Shown: positions 38,862-46,057 of the stretch, piece after piece
How the letters are laid out: the number at the start of each line of letters is the position of its first letter
How positions within the stretch are numbered: the first letter of the stretch is position 1
Assembly: GCA_017935945.1 (NCBI GenBank)
Contig: JAGBGN010000046.1
Coordinates: forward strand, 1-46,057
Direction: 5' to 3'
DNA: 46,057 bases
From: Candidatus Methanomethylophilaceae archaeon
Lineage (GTDB): Archaea; Thermoplasmatota; Thermoplasmata; Methanomassiliicoccales; Methanomethylophilaceae
The notes under the pieces: generated by a model
What the model was told of the DNA's origin: nothing
Database searches by the model: none
The model's input: only the letters and a program-made list of their open reading frames with translations
Made by a program: the position numbers and the translations under genes

Positions 38862-39374
38862 TCAAAGGAGGGACTTCGCTTCCTCAACATCCATGTCGAT
38901 GGCTTTGAGGAGATATTCCAGAGCCTTCTTACCGTAAGGGGCACGTGCCTTGGGGTCTTCCATGATCTCCGCATAGGTCGCCATGACGTTGTTGTAGTAC
39001 TCGATGGCAAACTCGGAGTAAAGTGACGCTGTCATGGACTCATCGATCTCTGCTGCCTCGCGATAGGCCTTCTCGGCTTCCTCATACTTGTTGACCGAAA
39101 TGCAGAACAATCCATAGGACTGATAGTAATCGACACGGTCGCCATCGAGCTCGATGGCCTTCTTGTATGCGTCCATGATCTCCTGAACGTCCACCTTGGC
39201 ACCGAACATACCGGAAGCATAGTTACCGCACTCCGCCTTGTAGTACCAGCAATCGGGGTTGTCAGGGAAGTCGACGACGAGCTTCTTTAATGCGGTGTAA
39301 GCTTTCTTGAAATCTCCCTCATCCATCGCCTTCATTGCATTGGCGAGTTTCTTGTCGGGTGTTGCTTCCGCCAT
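38862..39374 (-). CDS. TPR-repeat protein
   Basis: A 170-residue helical protein built of tetratricopeptide-like repeats: AMDEGDFKKAYTALKKLV (about 16-33), a middle repeat around IMDAYKKAIELDGDRVDYY, and NKYEEAEKAYREAAEID. TPRs bind other proteins; the partner is unknown. It is probably cytoplasmic, with no signal or membrane segment. A TATA box CTTTATATTT is centred 26 bases before the ATG, so the mRNA should be leaderless. It stands alone and ends with a strong terminator. Confidence 0.88.
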   Translation of the reverse strand: MAEATPDKKLANAMKAMDEGDFKKAYTALKKLVVDFPDNPDCWYYKAECGNYASGMFGAKVDVQEIMDAYKKAIELDGDRVDYYQSYGLFCISVNKYEEAEKAYREAAEIDESMTASLYSEFAIEYYNNVMATYAEIMEDPKARAPYGKKALEYLLKAIDMDVEEAKSLL

Positions 39375-39393
39375 AAATCGTAGATGAACGGTT

Positions 39394-39404
39394 CAAATAT
39401 AAAG
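39394..39404 (-). promoter_or_regulatory. TATA box of the TPR gene
   Basis: CTTTATATTT on the minus strand is centred 26 bases before the ATG at 39374, a clear leaderless arrangement. Confidence 0.55.
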
Positions 39405-39476
39405 TTTAGCGGAAACGGATGCACAGAGTCGGGCGGTTGGGGCCGGGCGAAACACATAGTCGTGAAGAAGGTTTTC

Positions 39477-39494
39477 CAAATGTGCCAGACACAC
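39477..39494. repeat. 18-bp repeat, copy 2 (upstream of the DUF2284-like gene)
   Basis: Identical to 34392-34409 (CAAATGTGCCAGACACAC). Here it ends four bases before a clear TATA box, the place for a regulator that acts on the BRE/TATA region. Confidence 0.6.
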
Positions 39495-39497
39495 CAC

Positions 39498-39510
39498 GTT
39501 TTATATACTC
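39498..39510 (+). promoter_or_regulatory. TATA box of the DUF2284-like gene
   Basis: GTTTTATATACTC is centred 26 bases before the ATG at 39530. It predicts a leaderless mRNA and decides against the longer frame from 39419. Confidence 0.55.
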
Positions 39511-39529
39511 AATATCTGGATTTGAATAC

Positions 39530-40066
39530 ATGGAGACATGGGAATCCGCATTGTCCTTGAAGCAATTCGAAGACTACTACGTCAAGAAGTGCCCTGTACC
39601 TGTTCACAATCCCGAGGATCAGATTAAATGTCTGAACTATTGCAGGGAGAACGTCTGCGGACAGTATGACACCAATTGGGGATGTCCACCTGGCTTTTCC
39701 GCCCATGTTGAGGAATTCTATTCCGAATGCGATTACGTACTCCTCGTACGTAGGACGTTCTGCTTGGATGTGAAGGACGAGGAGGTCGTGAAGGCAACGA
39801 CCGCTGAGATGCAACGCATCACGAGGATGATGATGTTGGAACTCAGGGACAACGGCATACGTTGCAAGGCATTCGCAGATGGAGGCTGCAGATACTGTGG
39901 AGTGTGCTCCTATCCAGAACCGTGCAAGTTCCCCGAGATGTTCATGCCCTCTGTATCATCCCTGGGATTGAACATCGGCAACTACCTGGAATCATTGGGT
40001 GAGCCGTTCGCATTCTCCGATGACTGCGTTACCCTGTACGGCATGATATTCGTTGCCAAAGAATGA
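39530..40066 (+). CDS. Cys-rich metal-binding protein, DUF2284-like
   Basis: A 178-residue protein with many cysteines: KCPVPVH near 20-26, CLNYCRENVCGQY near 35-47, NWGCPPG, then GIRCKAFADGGCRYCGVCSY and EPCKF. The spacing resembles DUF2284 proteins of anaerobes, thought to bind metal or FeS clusters. The function is not known. The start at 39530 follows from the TATA box 26 bases upstream. An exact copy of the 18-bp box also found at 34392 precedes that TATA, which suggests shared control with the flavoprotein/TPD unit or RaSEA. Confidence 0.8.
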   Translation: METWESALSLKQFEDYYVKKCPVPVHNPEDQIKCLNYCRENVCGQYDTNWGCPPGFSAHVEEFYSECDYVLLVRRTFCLDVKDEEVVKATTAEMQRITRMMMLELRDNGIRCKAFADGGCRYCGVCSYPEPCKFPEMFMPSVSSLGLNIGNYLESLGEPFAFSDDCVTLYGMIFVAKE

Positions 40067-40096
40067 CACGTGCGCGCGTGCTATTGTTATTATATG
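40066..40096 (+). promoter_or_regulatory. gatCAB promoter with GC-alternating box
   Basis: ACACGTGCGCGCGTGC (40066-40081; dyad CACG/CGTG) precedes a TATA-like TTATTATATG (40087-40096). A start near 40118 is predicted, nine bases before the gatC ATG. Confidence 0.4.
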
Positions 40097-40126
40097 TCGA
40101 GGCAATAGCCGTGCGAAGGTCTGATT

Positions 40127-40399
40127 ATGGACAGGGAAACAGTCGAGAGAGTGGCCCGTACGGCCCACATCAAGCTCACGGAAGATGAGCTGGAGAGGTA
40201 CAGAAGCGACCTCGAGGAGATTCTCACATACTTCGAACTACTGGATGAGGCACCTGAATGCGACAACTATGGGGTTAATCCCATCGAGGTTGCCGACATA
40301 CTCAGGGATGATGAGCCCCGTATGGACATCGATCCCGCTTCCCTGCTGAAAGACATGAACACCTACGAAGGTTACGTCAGGGGGCCGAGGCTCTCATGA
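40127..40399 (+). CDS. gatC: Amidotransferase subunit GatC
   Basis: A 90-residue linker subunit that wraps GatA and GatB together. VERVARTAHIKLTEDELERY and LEEILTYFELLDEAPE are the family core. The C-terminal NTYEGYVRGPRLS is short. AAGGT lies six bases before the ATG. It overlaps gatA by four bases (ATGA). Confidence 0.94.
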   Translation: MDRETVERVARTAHIKLTEDELERYRSDLEEILTYFELLDEAPECDNYGVNPIEVADILRDDEPRMDIDPASLLKDMNTYEGYVRGPRLS

Positions 40400-41718
40400 T
40401 CGGACTCGACCTTTCCAAATTGAAGTCCGTCAACGACAAATACGGCATGTTCCACGCGATGACCGAGAAGGAATCCGTAGAGGGTTCGTTCCATTTCTCA
40501 GCCAAGGACAACCTCACCAGCAAGGACATGGAGACTTGTTCCGGCTCCAGGATCCTGGAAGGCTACAGACCTGCCTTCGATGCCACAGCTATAGCTAAGA
40601 TGAGAGCGGCCGGCGGAGAGCTTGTCGGTAAGACAAACATGGATGAATTCGGTTTCGGAACGTTCTCAGCCAACTCCGGATTCGAGGTTCCGAGGAACCC
40701 GTTCGACACCGAGAGGGCCTGCGGAGGTTCGTCGGGTGGTTCCGCCTGTGCAGCCGCGGTCTTCGAGGACCATGTATCCCTCGGAGTATCCACAGGAGGT
40801 TCGATCTGCTGTCCCGCATCATTCTGCGGCGTCTACGGTATCGCACCCACCTACGGTCGCGTATCCAGGTACGGCCTCATCGACTACGGCAACTCCCTGG
40901 ACAAGATCGGTATCCTCTCCTCCAAGGCAACAGACCTTAGGAAATACCTCGGCATCATAGCCGGAAAGGATGAGAAGGATCCCACATCCTGTGTACAGCC
41001 CGATTTCAACCCAGGATACAGGAAACTCAGCTCGGTTGCAGTCCCCAAGGAGGGGATGGAGGGCCTTTCCAAGGATGTTGAATCCGCATTCAGGAAATCC
41101 CTTGAGACCTTGGAATCCATGGGAACCGAGATTGAGTTCGTCGAGATGCCTTCACTGAAGTACGCGATGCCCGCGTACTATGTCCTCGCCACCTCCGAGG
41201 CATCCACCAACCTCGCAAGATATGTTGGAATGAGGTACGGACAACAGGAAGGGGATCTCTCGCTGAAGTTCGACGATTACTTCACATCCTTCCGTTCAGA
41301 ATACTTCGGAGACGAAGCCAAGAGGAGGATCCTCCTCGGAACATTCACGAGGATGGTTGGATTCAGGGACAGGTACTACGCCAAAGCACTCCAGGTCAGG
41401 AAGGTCGTCATAGATGACTACAAGAGGATCCTCGCAACCCATGATGCCGTCCTCGCCCCGACCATGCCGTTCACCGCCCCGAGATTCGATGACATCGCCA
41501 ACATGTCCGCGCTCGATGCGTACAAAGCAGATTACCTGACCATTCCCGCGAACATAGCTGGAACGCCCCATATGTCCGTACCCTGCGGATACGGATCGGA
41601 CGGCATGCCGATAGGTATGCAGTTCGTAGCAGATCACTGGGATGAGGAGATACTGCTGTCCGTGGCCGAAGATTGGGAAAAGGTGTTCGAATCCAAGAAA
41701 CCGGAGGTGACAATATGA
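40396..41718 (+). CDS. gatA: Amidotransferase subunit GatA (amidase)
   Basis: A 440-residue amidase that frees ammonia from Gln or Asn for GatB. The Ser-cisSer-Lys triad is visible: Lys37 (FHFSAKDNL), the cis-Ser in CGGSSGGSACA (109-119) and Ser136 in STGGSICCPASF. It is about 40 residues shorter than bacterial GatA at the N-terminus. In archaea GatCAB usually amidates Asp-tRNA-Asn, since Gln-tRNA is made by GatDE. It overlaps gatC and gatB. Confidence 0.95.
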   Translation: MIGLDLSKLKSVNDKYGMFHAMTEKESVEGSFHFSAKDNLTSKDMETCSGSRILEGYRPAFDATAIAKMRAAGGELVGKTNMDEFGFGTFSANSGFEVPRNPFDTERACGGSSGGSACAAAVFEDHVSLGVSTGGSICCPASFCGVYGIAPTYGRVSRYGLIDYGNSLDKIGILSSKATDLRKYLGIIAGKDEKDPTSCVQPDFNPGYRKLSSVAVPKEGMEGLSKDVESAFRKSLETLESMGTEIEFVEMPSLKYAMPAYYVLATSEASTNLARYVGMRYGQQEGDLSLKFDDYFTSFRSEYFGDEAKRRILLGTFTRMVGFRDRYYAKALQVRKVVIDDYKRILATHDAVLAPTMPFTAPRFDDIANMSALDAYKADYLTIPANIAGTPHMSVPCGYGSDGMPIGMQFVADHWDEEILLSVAEDWEKVFESKKPEVTI

Positions 41719-43046
41719 AGATAGGTCTGGAAATCCACGTCCAACTCCCCACCAAATCCAAGATGTTCTGCTCCTGCCCCACCACAGACGCAGAGGCCCC
41801 GAACACACATGTGTGCCCCACATGCCTGGGGATGCCGGGATCCAGACCGGTACTCAACCGCAAGGTCATGGAATACGGCATCATGCTCGCCAAGATGCTC
41901 GGTTGCAAGGTTGCGGACACCACCTGGTTCTCCAGGAAGACGTACTTCTATCCCGATATGACCAAGAGCGTCCAGATCACCCAGTACGACAATCCAGTCG
42001 GAGAGGGAGGCATATACTATCTGGGCGGAAAGAAGCCCATCAGGATCACACGTATCCACATCGAAGAGGACCCTGGAAAAACAAAGAGGGTCGGAGACCA
42101 GTCATCGCTCGTGGATTACAACAGATCCGGTATCCCCCTGGCCGAAATAGTTACTGAGCCCGATCTGTCCACCCCTGCCGAGGCAAGGGAGTTCCTCGGA
42201 CAGTTGATCCAGGACATCAGACACGTCATCGACCTTCCAGGAGACGGCGAGAGGAGCATCCGTTGCGATTGCAACATATCTGTTGGAAAGGAGAGGTGCG
42301 AGGTCAAGAACGTCACCGGACTCAAGAACGTGGAGCGTGCACTCACCTTTGAAGTGATAAGGCAGACCAAGATCCTGAAGGCTGGGGGAAAGATAGAACG
42401 TGAGACCCGTCGTTTCGATGAGGAGCGCGGAGTCACGATCTCCGTAAGGAAGAAGGAGTTCGAAGCAGACTACGGATACATAGACGAACCCGATCTCGGA
42501 GTATACCACATCAAGGAACTGGCCGAGTCCATCAAGATCAAAGAGAGTCCCCTCAAGATGACCCTCAGGCTTGCGGACCAATACGGAATCGATCAGAAGA
42601 TGGCCAAACAGCTTGTCACCACATCCGTCGGATTGGCCGAACTGTTCGAGACCGTTGCGAACAGAACAGATGTGCAAAACGCTGTCAAATGGGTCGTCGG
42701 ACCTGTCAGTGCGAACTGGAAATCCCTTGGAGACAAGGACCTTCAGCCCATTGTCGACACAATCTGCAGATTCTCTGCAGGAGGTATCACCGACACCGAA
42801 TGCGGAATCGAGATCAAATCCTACATGACAGGAGAGGATGCCAGCGCCGTGATGGGAGCGGCAGCGGACCTGGATGCACTCATTGTTAAATTCCTCGATG
42901 AGAACCCCGGCCTCATCGACGATTACCGCAAGAACGACAAGGCTGCCAACAAGGTCATTGGATTCGTCATGAAGAACTCCGGTGGACAGTATTCCTCGTC
43001 CGATGTCGTCGATGCCACCAAGAAACTCATCGAGTCCAGACTCTGA
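41715..43046 (+). CDS. gatB: Amidotransferase subunit GatB
   Basis: A 443-residue subunit that activates and amidates the misacylated tRNA. LEIHVQLPTKSKMFCSCPT and NTHVCPTCLGMPGSRPVLNR carry the zinc-site cysteines, and FYPDMTKSVQITQYDNPVG and KNVERALTFEVIRQ are conserved. The C-terminal YqeY-like tail (GFVMKNSGGQYSS) binds tRNA. I start at the ATG at 41715, overlapping the gatA stop with GGAGGTGA five bases upstream; the frame to 41673 lies inside gatA. A terminator follows. Confidence 0.97.
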   Translation: MKIGLEIHVQLPTKSKMFCSCPTTDAEAPNTHVCPTCLGMPGSRPVLNRKVMEYGIMLAKMLGCKVADTTWFSRKTYFYPDMTKSVQITQYDNPVGEGGIYYLGGKKPIRITRIHIEEDPGKTKRVGDQSSLVDYNRSGIPLAEIVTEPDLSTPAEAREFLGQLIQDIRHVIDLPGDGERSIRCDCNISVGKERCEVKNVTGLKNVERALTFEVIRQTKILKAGGKIERETRRFDEERGVTISVRKKEFEADYGYIDEPDLGVYHIKELAESIKIKESPLKMTLRLADQYGIDQKMAKQLVTTSVGLAELFETVANRTDVQNAVKWVVGPVSANWKSLGDKDLQPIVDTICRFSAGGITDTECGIEIKSYMTGEDASAVMGAAADLDALIVKFLDENPGLIDDYRKNDKAANKVIGFVMKNSGGQYSSSDVVDATKKLIESRL

Positions 43047-43054
43047 GCAAATAA

Positions 43055-43096
43055 TCGGCCCTGGGTGTCTGCCTTGGGCCGACCTTTCCTTTTCTT
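43055..43096 (+). terminator. Terminator of gatCAB
   Basis: TCGGCCC (43055-43061) pairs with GGGCCGA (43076-43082) around a 14-base loop. It is followed by CCTTTCCTTTTCTT. Confidence 0.65.
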
Positions 43097-43116
43097 GACT
43101 TCTGATTGACAATTAT

Positions 43117-43156
43117 GGATTAAATATTAAAATCACAATTGGAGATATTATCCAAT
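43117..43156 (+). promoter_or_regulatory. Promoter and palindrome of the ABC importer operon
   Basis: The TATA-like TTAAATATTAAAA (43120-43132) predicts a start near 43152. The inverted repeat ATTGGA-GATATTA-TCCAAT (43138-43143, 43151-43156) lies over that start, where a repressor would block transcription. Metal-responsive DtxR-type repressors bind sites of about this size, but no regulator is in the window. Confidence 0.45.
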
Positions 43157-43163
43157 ATACGGA

Positions 43164-44225
43164 ATGTACGGGAAGCCCATGATAACCACATATGAAGATA
43201 TCGAGGAATTCAGAAAGAAATCCAGAAGGAAATCGATACTTTCGATCTCCATGACATTGGTACTCCTTGTGATATCGTTCATGCTCTGCATGTGCATCGG
43301 TAACTACACCATATCTCCTCAGGAGGTCCTGGAAGCACTGATTGGAAAAGGTGATGCCGGAAGTTCGACCATCATCCTCGAAGTACGTCTTCCTAGGGTA
43401 CTGTGCGCCATGCTCGTAGGAGCCGCACTTTCCATAGCAGGACTCACGATGCAGAGCCTTTTCAAGAACCCCATGGCATCACCATCCGTTCTGGGAATTT
43501 CGTCTGGAGCATCCTTTGGGGCATCGTTGGCCATATCCTTCGGTCTTGGTTCCACAATCCTGGGATCCTATTCCACGCCGTTCATGGCATTCGTGATGTG
43601 CTTCATCACCATGGGATTGGTCTATCTGATAGCACGTACCCGCTACGGTATCGCAACCGTGACCCTCCTCCTGGCTGGTGTGGCGGTCGGAGCATTCTTT
43701 AACGGATTGGTATCGATGATGCAATACATCGCGGACGAAGACACTCTAGCTGCGATAGTCTATTGGACCATGGGCAGCTTCAACAAGTGCACGTTCGATT
43801 CGTTCTGGATATCCGTTGTCCCTATAGCCATAGGAATAGTATCCCTGTGCCTCATCCATCGCGAACTCAACATGATCTCAGCAGGCGAAGAGCAGGCCGC
43901 CAACATGGGAGTCAACGTGAAGACGGTTCGCATGATAGCGATAGTGGGCACATCACTCTGTGTCGCCGGTGCCACCGCCATTGCAGGTACCATCGGATTC
44001 GTCGGCCTGATTATCCCCCACGTATTCAGGATGATCATCGGACCCAATCACAAACTTCTGATTCCATTATGTGTGATGGGTGGTGCAGTATTCCTACTGT
44101 TGATGGACACCCTTGCAAAAGCTGCATTCTCCATGTCATTCCCCGTAGGGATATTCACAGCACTGCTCGGTGCACCGTTCTTCATATACATACTGAAGAC
44201 CCGCAAGAAGGAGATCTGGGAGTGA
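43164..44225 (+). CDS. FecCD-family ABC transporter permease (iron/cobalamin type)
   Basis: A 353-residue permease with about ten membrane helices after a basic N-terminus (EEFRKKSRRKSI). Family marks are ILEVRLPRVLCAMLVGAALS, LQSLFKNPMASPSVLGISSG-like text around residue 95-115, and IGFVGLIIPHVFRMIIGPNH, the ATPase-coupling region, near 275. BtuC/FhuB/FecCD transporters import cobalamin, siderophores or haem. The ATG at 43164 is listed; the ATG at 43179 is possible. It is the first gene of a permease-ATPase-binding protein set. Confidence 0.94.
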   Translation: MYGKPMITTYEDIEEFRKKSRRKSILSISMTLVLLVISFMLCMCIGNYTISPQEVLEALIGKGDAGSSTIILEVRLPRVLCAMLVGAALSIAGLTMQSLFKNPMASPSVLGISSGASFGASLAISFGLGSTILGSYSTPFMAFVMCFITMGLVYLIARTRYGIATVTLLLAGVAVGAFFNGLVSMMQYIADEDTLAAIVYWTMGSFNKCTFDSFWISVVPIAIGIVSLCLIHRELNMISAGEEQAANMGVNVKTVRMIAIVGTSLCVAGATAIAGTIGFVGLIIPHVFRMIIGPNHKLLIPLCVMGGAVFLLLMDTLAKAAFSMSFPVGIFTALLGAPFFIYILKTRKKEIWE

Positions 44226-44229
44226 TCAG

Positions 44230-45012
44230 ATGGAATTGAAAATTGATGATGTGTGTTTCTCCTATCCTTCGAAGGAAGTTCTGAAAAACATAACATTCGA
44301 AGCACATTCAGGAGAGATCCTCGGTATAATCGGTCAGAATGGTTGTGGAAAGACCACTCTCCTGAAATGTCTGAACACCACCCTTTCTGCAACAGATGGG
44401 TGCATAACCATCGATGGTCAGGATGTCTTATCCATGACCAAGAAAAAAATCGCCCAAGAGATGGGTTTCGTTACACAGACCACCAGCACAACGTTCCCAT
44501 TCACCGTATTCGAAACAGTCATGATGGGTAGGTATTCACGCAAACAAACTCTCGAAGGTGAATCATCCGATGATGTTAGGATCGTCTACGATGCTCTGAA
44601 GGATGCAGGGGCTTTGGAGTTCGCAGACAGAGATATCGATGAACTCAGCGGCGGTGAGAGGCGCAGGGTGATGATTGCTCGTGCACTCGTACAGGAACCT
44701 CGGATTCTACTACTGGACGAACCCACGTTACATCTGGACATCAATCACCAGTTCGATTTGATGGATTTGATATCTGACCTTGCCAAGAACAAATCACTCC
44801 TAATCGTACTCGTGACCCACGACCTCATCCTAGCAGCCAGATACTGCGACAGAGTAATAGCTGTCGAACATGGGGAGATAGTGGCCATGGGTGAGACAGG
44901 GGACACACTGACCCCGGACCTCATGAGACAGGTTTTCGATATCGACGCCGAGATATCGATTGATCCTCGTGTTGGATTAAATGTCACCATACTGGGTAAA
45001 CATAAACGATAA
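44230..45012 (+). CDS. ABC transporter ATP-binding protein (FecE/FepC/BtuD type)
   Basis: A 260-residue ATPase. Walker A is GQNGCGKTT (35-43), a Q-loop glutamine lies near VTQTT, the signature LSGGE is at 139-143, and Walker B ILLLDEP (159-165) is followed by the D-loop. The switch His is in VTHDLILAARYC. The start has GGAGTGA four bases upstream, overlapping the permease stop. It ends in TAA, 71 bases before the binding protein gene. Confidence 0.95.
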   Translation: MELKIDDVCFSYPSKEVLKNITFEAHSGEILGIIGQNGCGKTTLLKCLNTTLSATDGCITIDGQDVLSMTKKKIAQEMGFVTQTTSTTFPFTVFETVMMGRYSRKQTLEGESSDDVRIVYDALKDAGALEFADRDIDELSGGERRRVMIARALVQEPRILLLDEPTLHLDINHQFDLMDLISDLAKNKSLLIVLVTHDLILAARYCDRVIAVEHGEIVAMGETGDTLTPDLMRQVFDIDAEISIDPRVGLNVTILGKHKR

Positions 45013-45043
45013 GAATTATCCACTGTCCATCCATCCTACAGAT

Positions 45044-45085
45044 AGTTTATTACTTGTTCCTCGGTAATATACCCATAGGGGGTAT
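45044..45085 (+). promoter_or_regulatory. Possible separate promoter and palindrome of the binding protein gene
   Basis: A TATA-like AGTTTATTACTT (45044-45055) predicts a start near 45075. The inverted repeat ATACCC-ATAGG-GGGTAT (45069-45074, 45080-45085) covers that start and touches the ATG at 45084, so it could act on DNA or on translation. Confidence 0.4.
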
Positions 45086-46057
45086 GAGTATACCATTGAA
45101 TGCAAAACACATAGTGGCCATCGGCGTAGCAGCCATCTTGCTCATTGCAGGATTGTCGCTAACTTTCACAGGCAATGATAACACGGAAAAGAAAGGATTG
45201 TATGCGCTTGACGTAGAACCCACATACATAGAGAAGGGTGGGATCTCAGTCACACCCAGGCTGGTGGACAGTATTGAACACCTCTATGAATCCGTGTATG
45301 GAAGCATCAATGGTGAAGAACTTACACTCAACGATGCTAGAGATGACAAAGTTTTCTGGGATCAATATGCGGACTATAAACCATACATCCGTGAGAATGA
45401 CGATGGAACCATCACCTTCACATCGACAGGGACTGTTGTACCCAAATGCGACCGTCTGATTGCTACAGGAACCATGTATCCTGCGACACTGTATCACCTC
45501 ATATGTTTGAAACATGGTGAAACCCCCTATAGTGAGGATGCACTGAAGAATGAAGACCTGGTTTCCGAATTCCAATGGGTCATGGCCGGAGGAATGACAT
45601 TGGACTTCATCCACAACAACACAGATCTCGAGGATTACTATGATGAACTGAAGTATCTTGACCTTGGAGCGAATACCATCAGCAAGGTCGACCCTGAGAA
45701 GGTAGGGGAGTTGGTATCGATCCTTTCAGCAGATGGTTCCAAAGTTATCTTCATGGGAAGTGGAAGCACGGTCGCCTCGTCTGCAGACTATGATCTAATC
45801 AACAGGATATCTGTGAATACAGGCGGTGTTGGTGCGATTTTCCCCATATCGTCGACCATCCCCCAAGCACTTGCCGGAATCGAGATGATCGGAACATTGT
45901 TCGGATACGAAGACCAGATACAACCTCTGATTGAGGACATGCAGTTGAGGATGTACAAGGTATACTCCGCACTGAAGGATGTTGATACAGACAAGAAAGT
46001 GTACTGGGAGGGCGTTGAAGGCAAATCTTCAAAAATTACTAGCATGGGCAAACAAAT
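45084..46057 (+). CDS. ABC transporter substrate-binding protein, 3'-truncated by window end
   Basis: At least 324 residues, open to the end of the window. The N-terminus has a hydrophobic stretch (about 9-28, HIVAIGVAAILLIAGLSLTF) without a lipobox cysteine, so it is probably an uncleaved anchor or a signal peptide. The outer part is alpha/beta (FTSTGTVVPKCDRLIATGTM, YLDLGANTISKVDPEKVGEL) and ends within VYWEGVEGKSSKI. The position after a FecCD permease and ATPase indicates a binding protein for an iron complex or cobalamin-like ligand. The sequence does not match a subgroup I can name. Confidence 0.82.
   Translation, partial: MSIPLNAKHIVAIGVAAILLIAGLSLTFTGNDNTEKKGLYALDVEPTYIEKGGISVTPRLVDSIEHLYESVYGSINGEELTLNDARDDKVFWDQYADYKPYIRENDDGTITFTSTGTVVPKCDRLIATGTMYPATLYHLICLKHGETPYSEDALKNEDLVSEFQWVMAGGMTLDFIHNNTDLEDYYDELKYLDLGANTISKVDPEKVGELVSILSADGSKVIFMGSGSTVASSADYDLINRISVNTGGVGAIFPISSTIPQALAGIEMIGTLFGYEDQIQPLIEDMQLRMYKVYSALKDVDTDKKVYWEGVEGKSSKITSMGKQ

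Noticed and set aside
1-46057. CRISPR arrays, insertion sequences, prophage or restriction/defence genes
   Set aside because: I saw no spaced direct repeats, terminal inverted repeats with transposase, integrase, phage structural gene or defence family. The TPD nuclease is the only nuclease of unknown role and has no defence neighbours.

Overview
The window looks archaeal, most likely from the Methanomassiliicoccales (Thermoplasmatota), with a gut-type Methanomethylophilaceae-like composition. The evidence is an archaeal S10/spc ribosomal cluster with eS4, eL32 and eL19 but without eL34 and eL14, aRF1, aIF1, the RNase P protein Rpp29, Cbf5, an archaeal-type Cmk, PurP, DtdA, RaSEA, MptA, GatCAB and TATA-box promoters. 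None of the roughly 60 confident genes ends in TAG. That fits a lineage in which UAG can be read as pyrrolysine, although no pyl gene is in the window. The lineage call is inference; no methanogenesis gene is present.

Layout. 1-5.4 kb: the end of a hybrid-cluster protein, an M50 membrane protease, a GlcD-type flavoprotein, adenylate kinase, tRNA-Gln, and purP followed by a secreted, membrane-anchored protein. 5.4-5.9 kb: a poorly coding stretch with two doubtful small ORFs. 5.9-9.4 kb (minus): aRF1-ArgS-GNAT. 9.5-15.8 kb: UMP kinase, D-aminoacyl-tRNA deacylase, a winged-helix/TPR-like regulator, PheS and TrpS, and a small unknown protein.

15.75-32.7 kb (minus): one nearly gapless run of 30 genes: L3-L4-L23-L2-S19-L22-S3-L29-aIF1-Rpp29-S17-L14-L24-S4e-L5-S14-S8-L6-L32e-L19e-L18-S5-L30-L15-SecY-Oxa1-like insertase-Cmk-Cbf5, then two unrecognised proteins, one of them polytopic. 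Genes overlap by 1-4 bases or are a few bases apart, and most have Shine-Dalgarno (SD) motifs, so translation is probably coupled. The run joins ribosome assembly, initiation, tRNA/rRNA maturation and membrane insertion.

33-46 kb: a small conserved protein and the archaeosine enzyme RaSEA; a CoA-disulfide-reductase-like flavoprotein coupled to a TPD nuclease; divergent mptA and rnhB around a perfect palindrome; an SCP2-like protein; initiator tRNA-Met; a TPR protein; a Cys-rich DUF2284-like protein; gatCAB; and an iron/cobalamin-type ABC importer whose binding protein runs off the end.

Expression signals are readable. Genes heading transcripts often have a TATA box about 26-29 bases before the start codon, which suggests leaderless mRNAs. 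Genes inside operons use GGTGA or GGAGG-type SD motifs. Compact hairpins close many units. The best leads for new biology are regulatory: an exact 18-bp repeat in two promoter regions, a 10+10 bp palindrome between mptA and rnhB, and palindromes at the ABC transporter. The two unknown proteins ending the ribosomal operon come next. I found no CRISPR array, prophage, insertion sequence or defence system.
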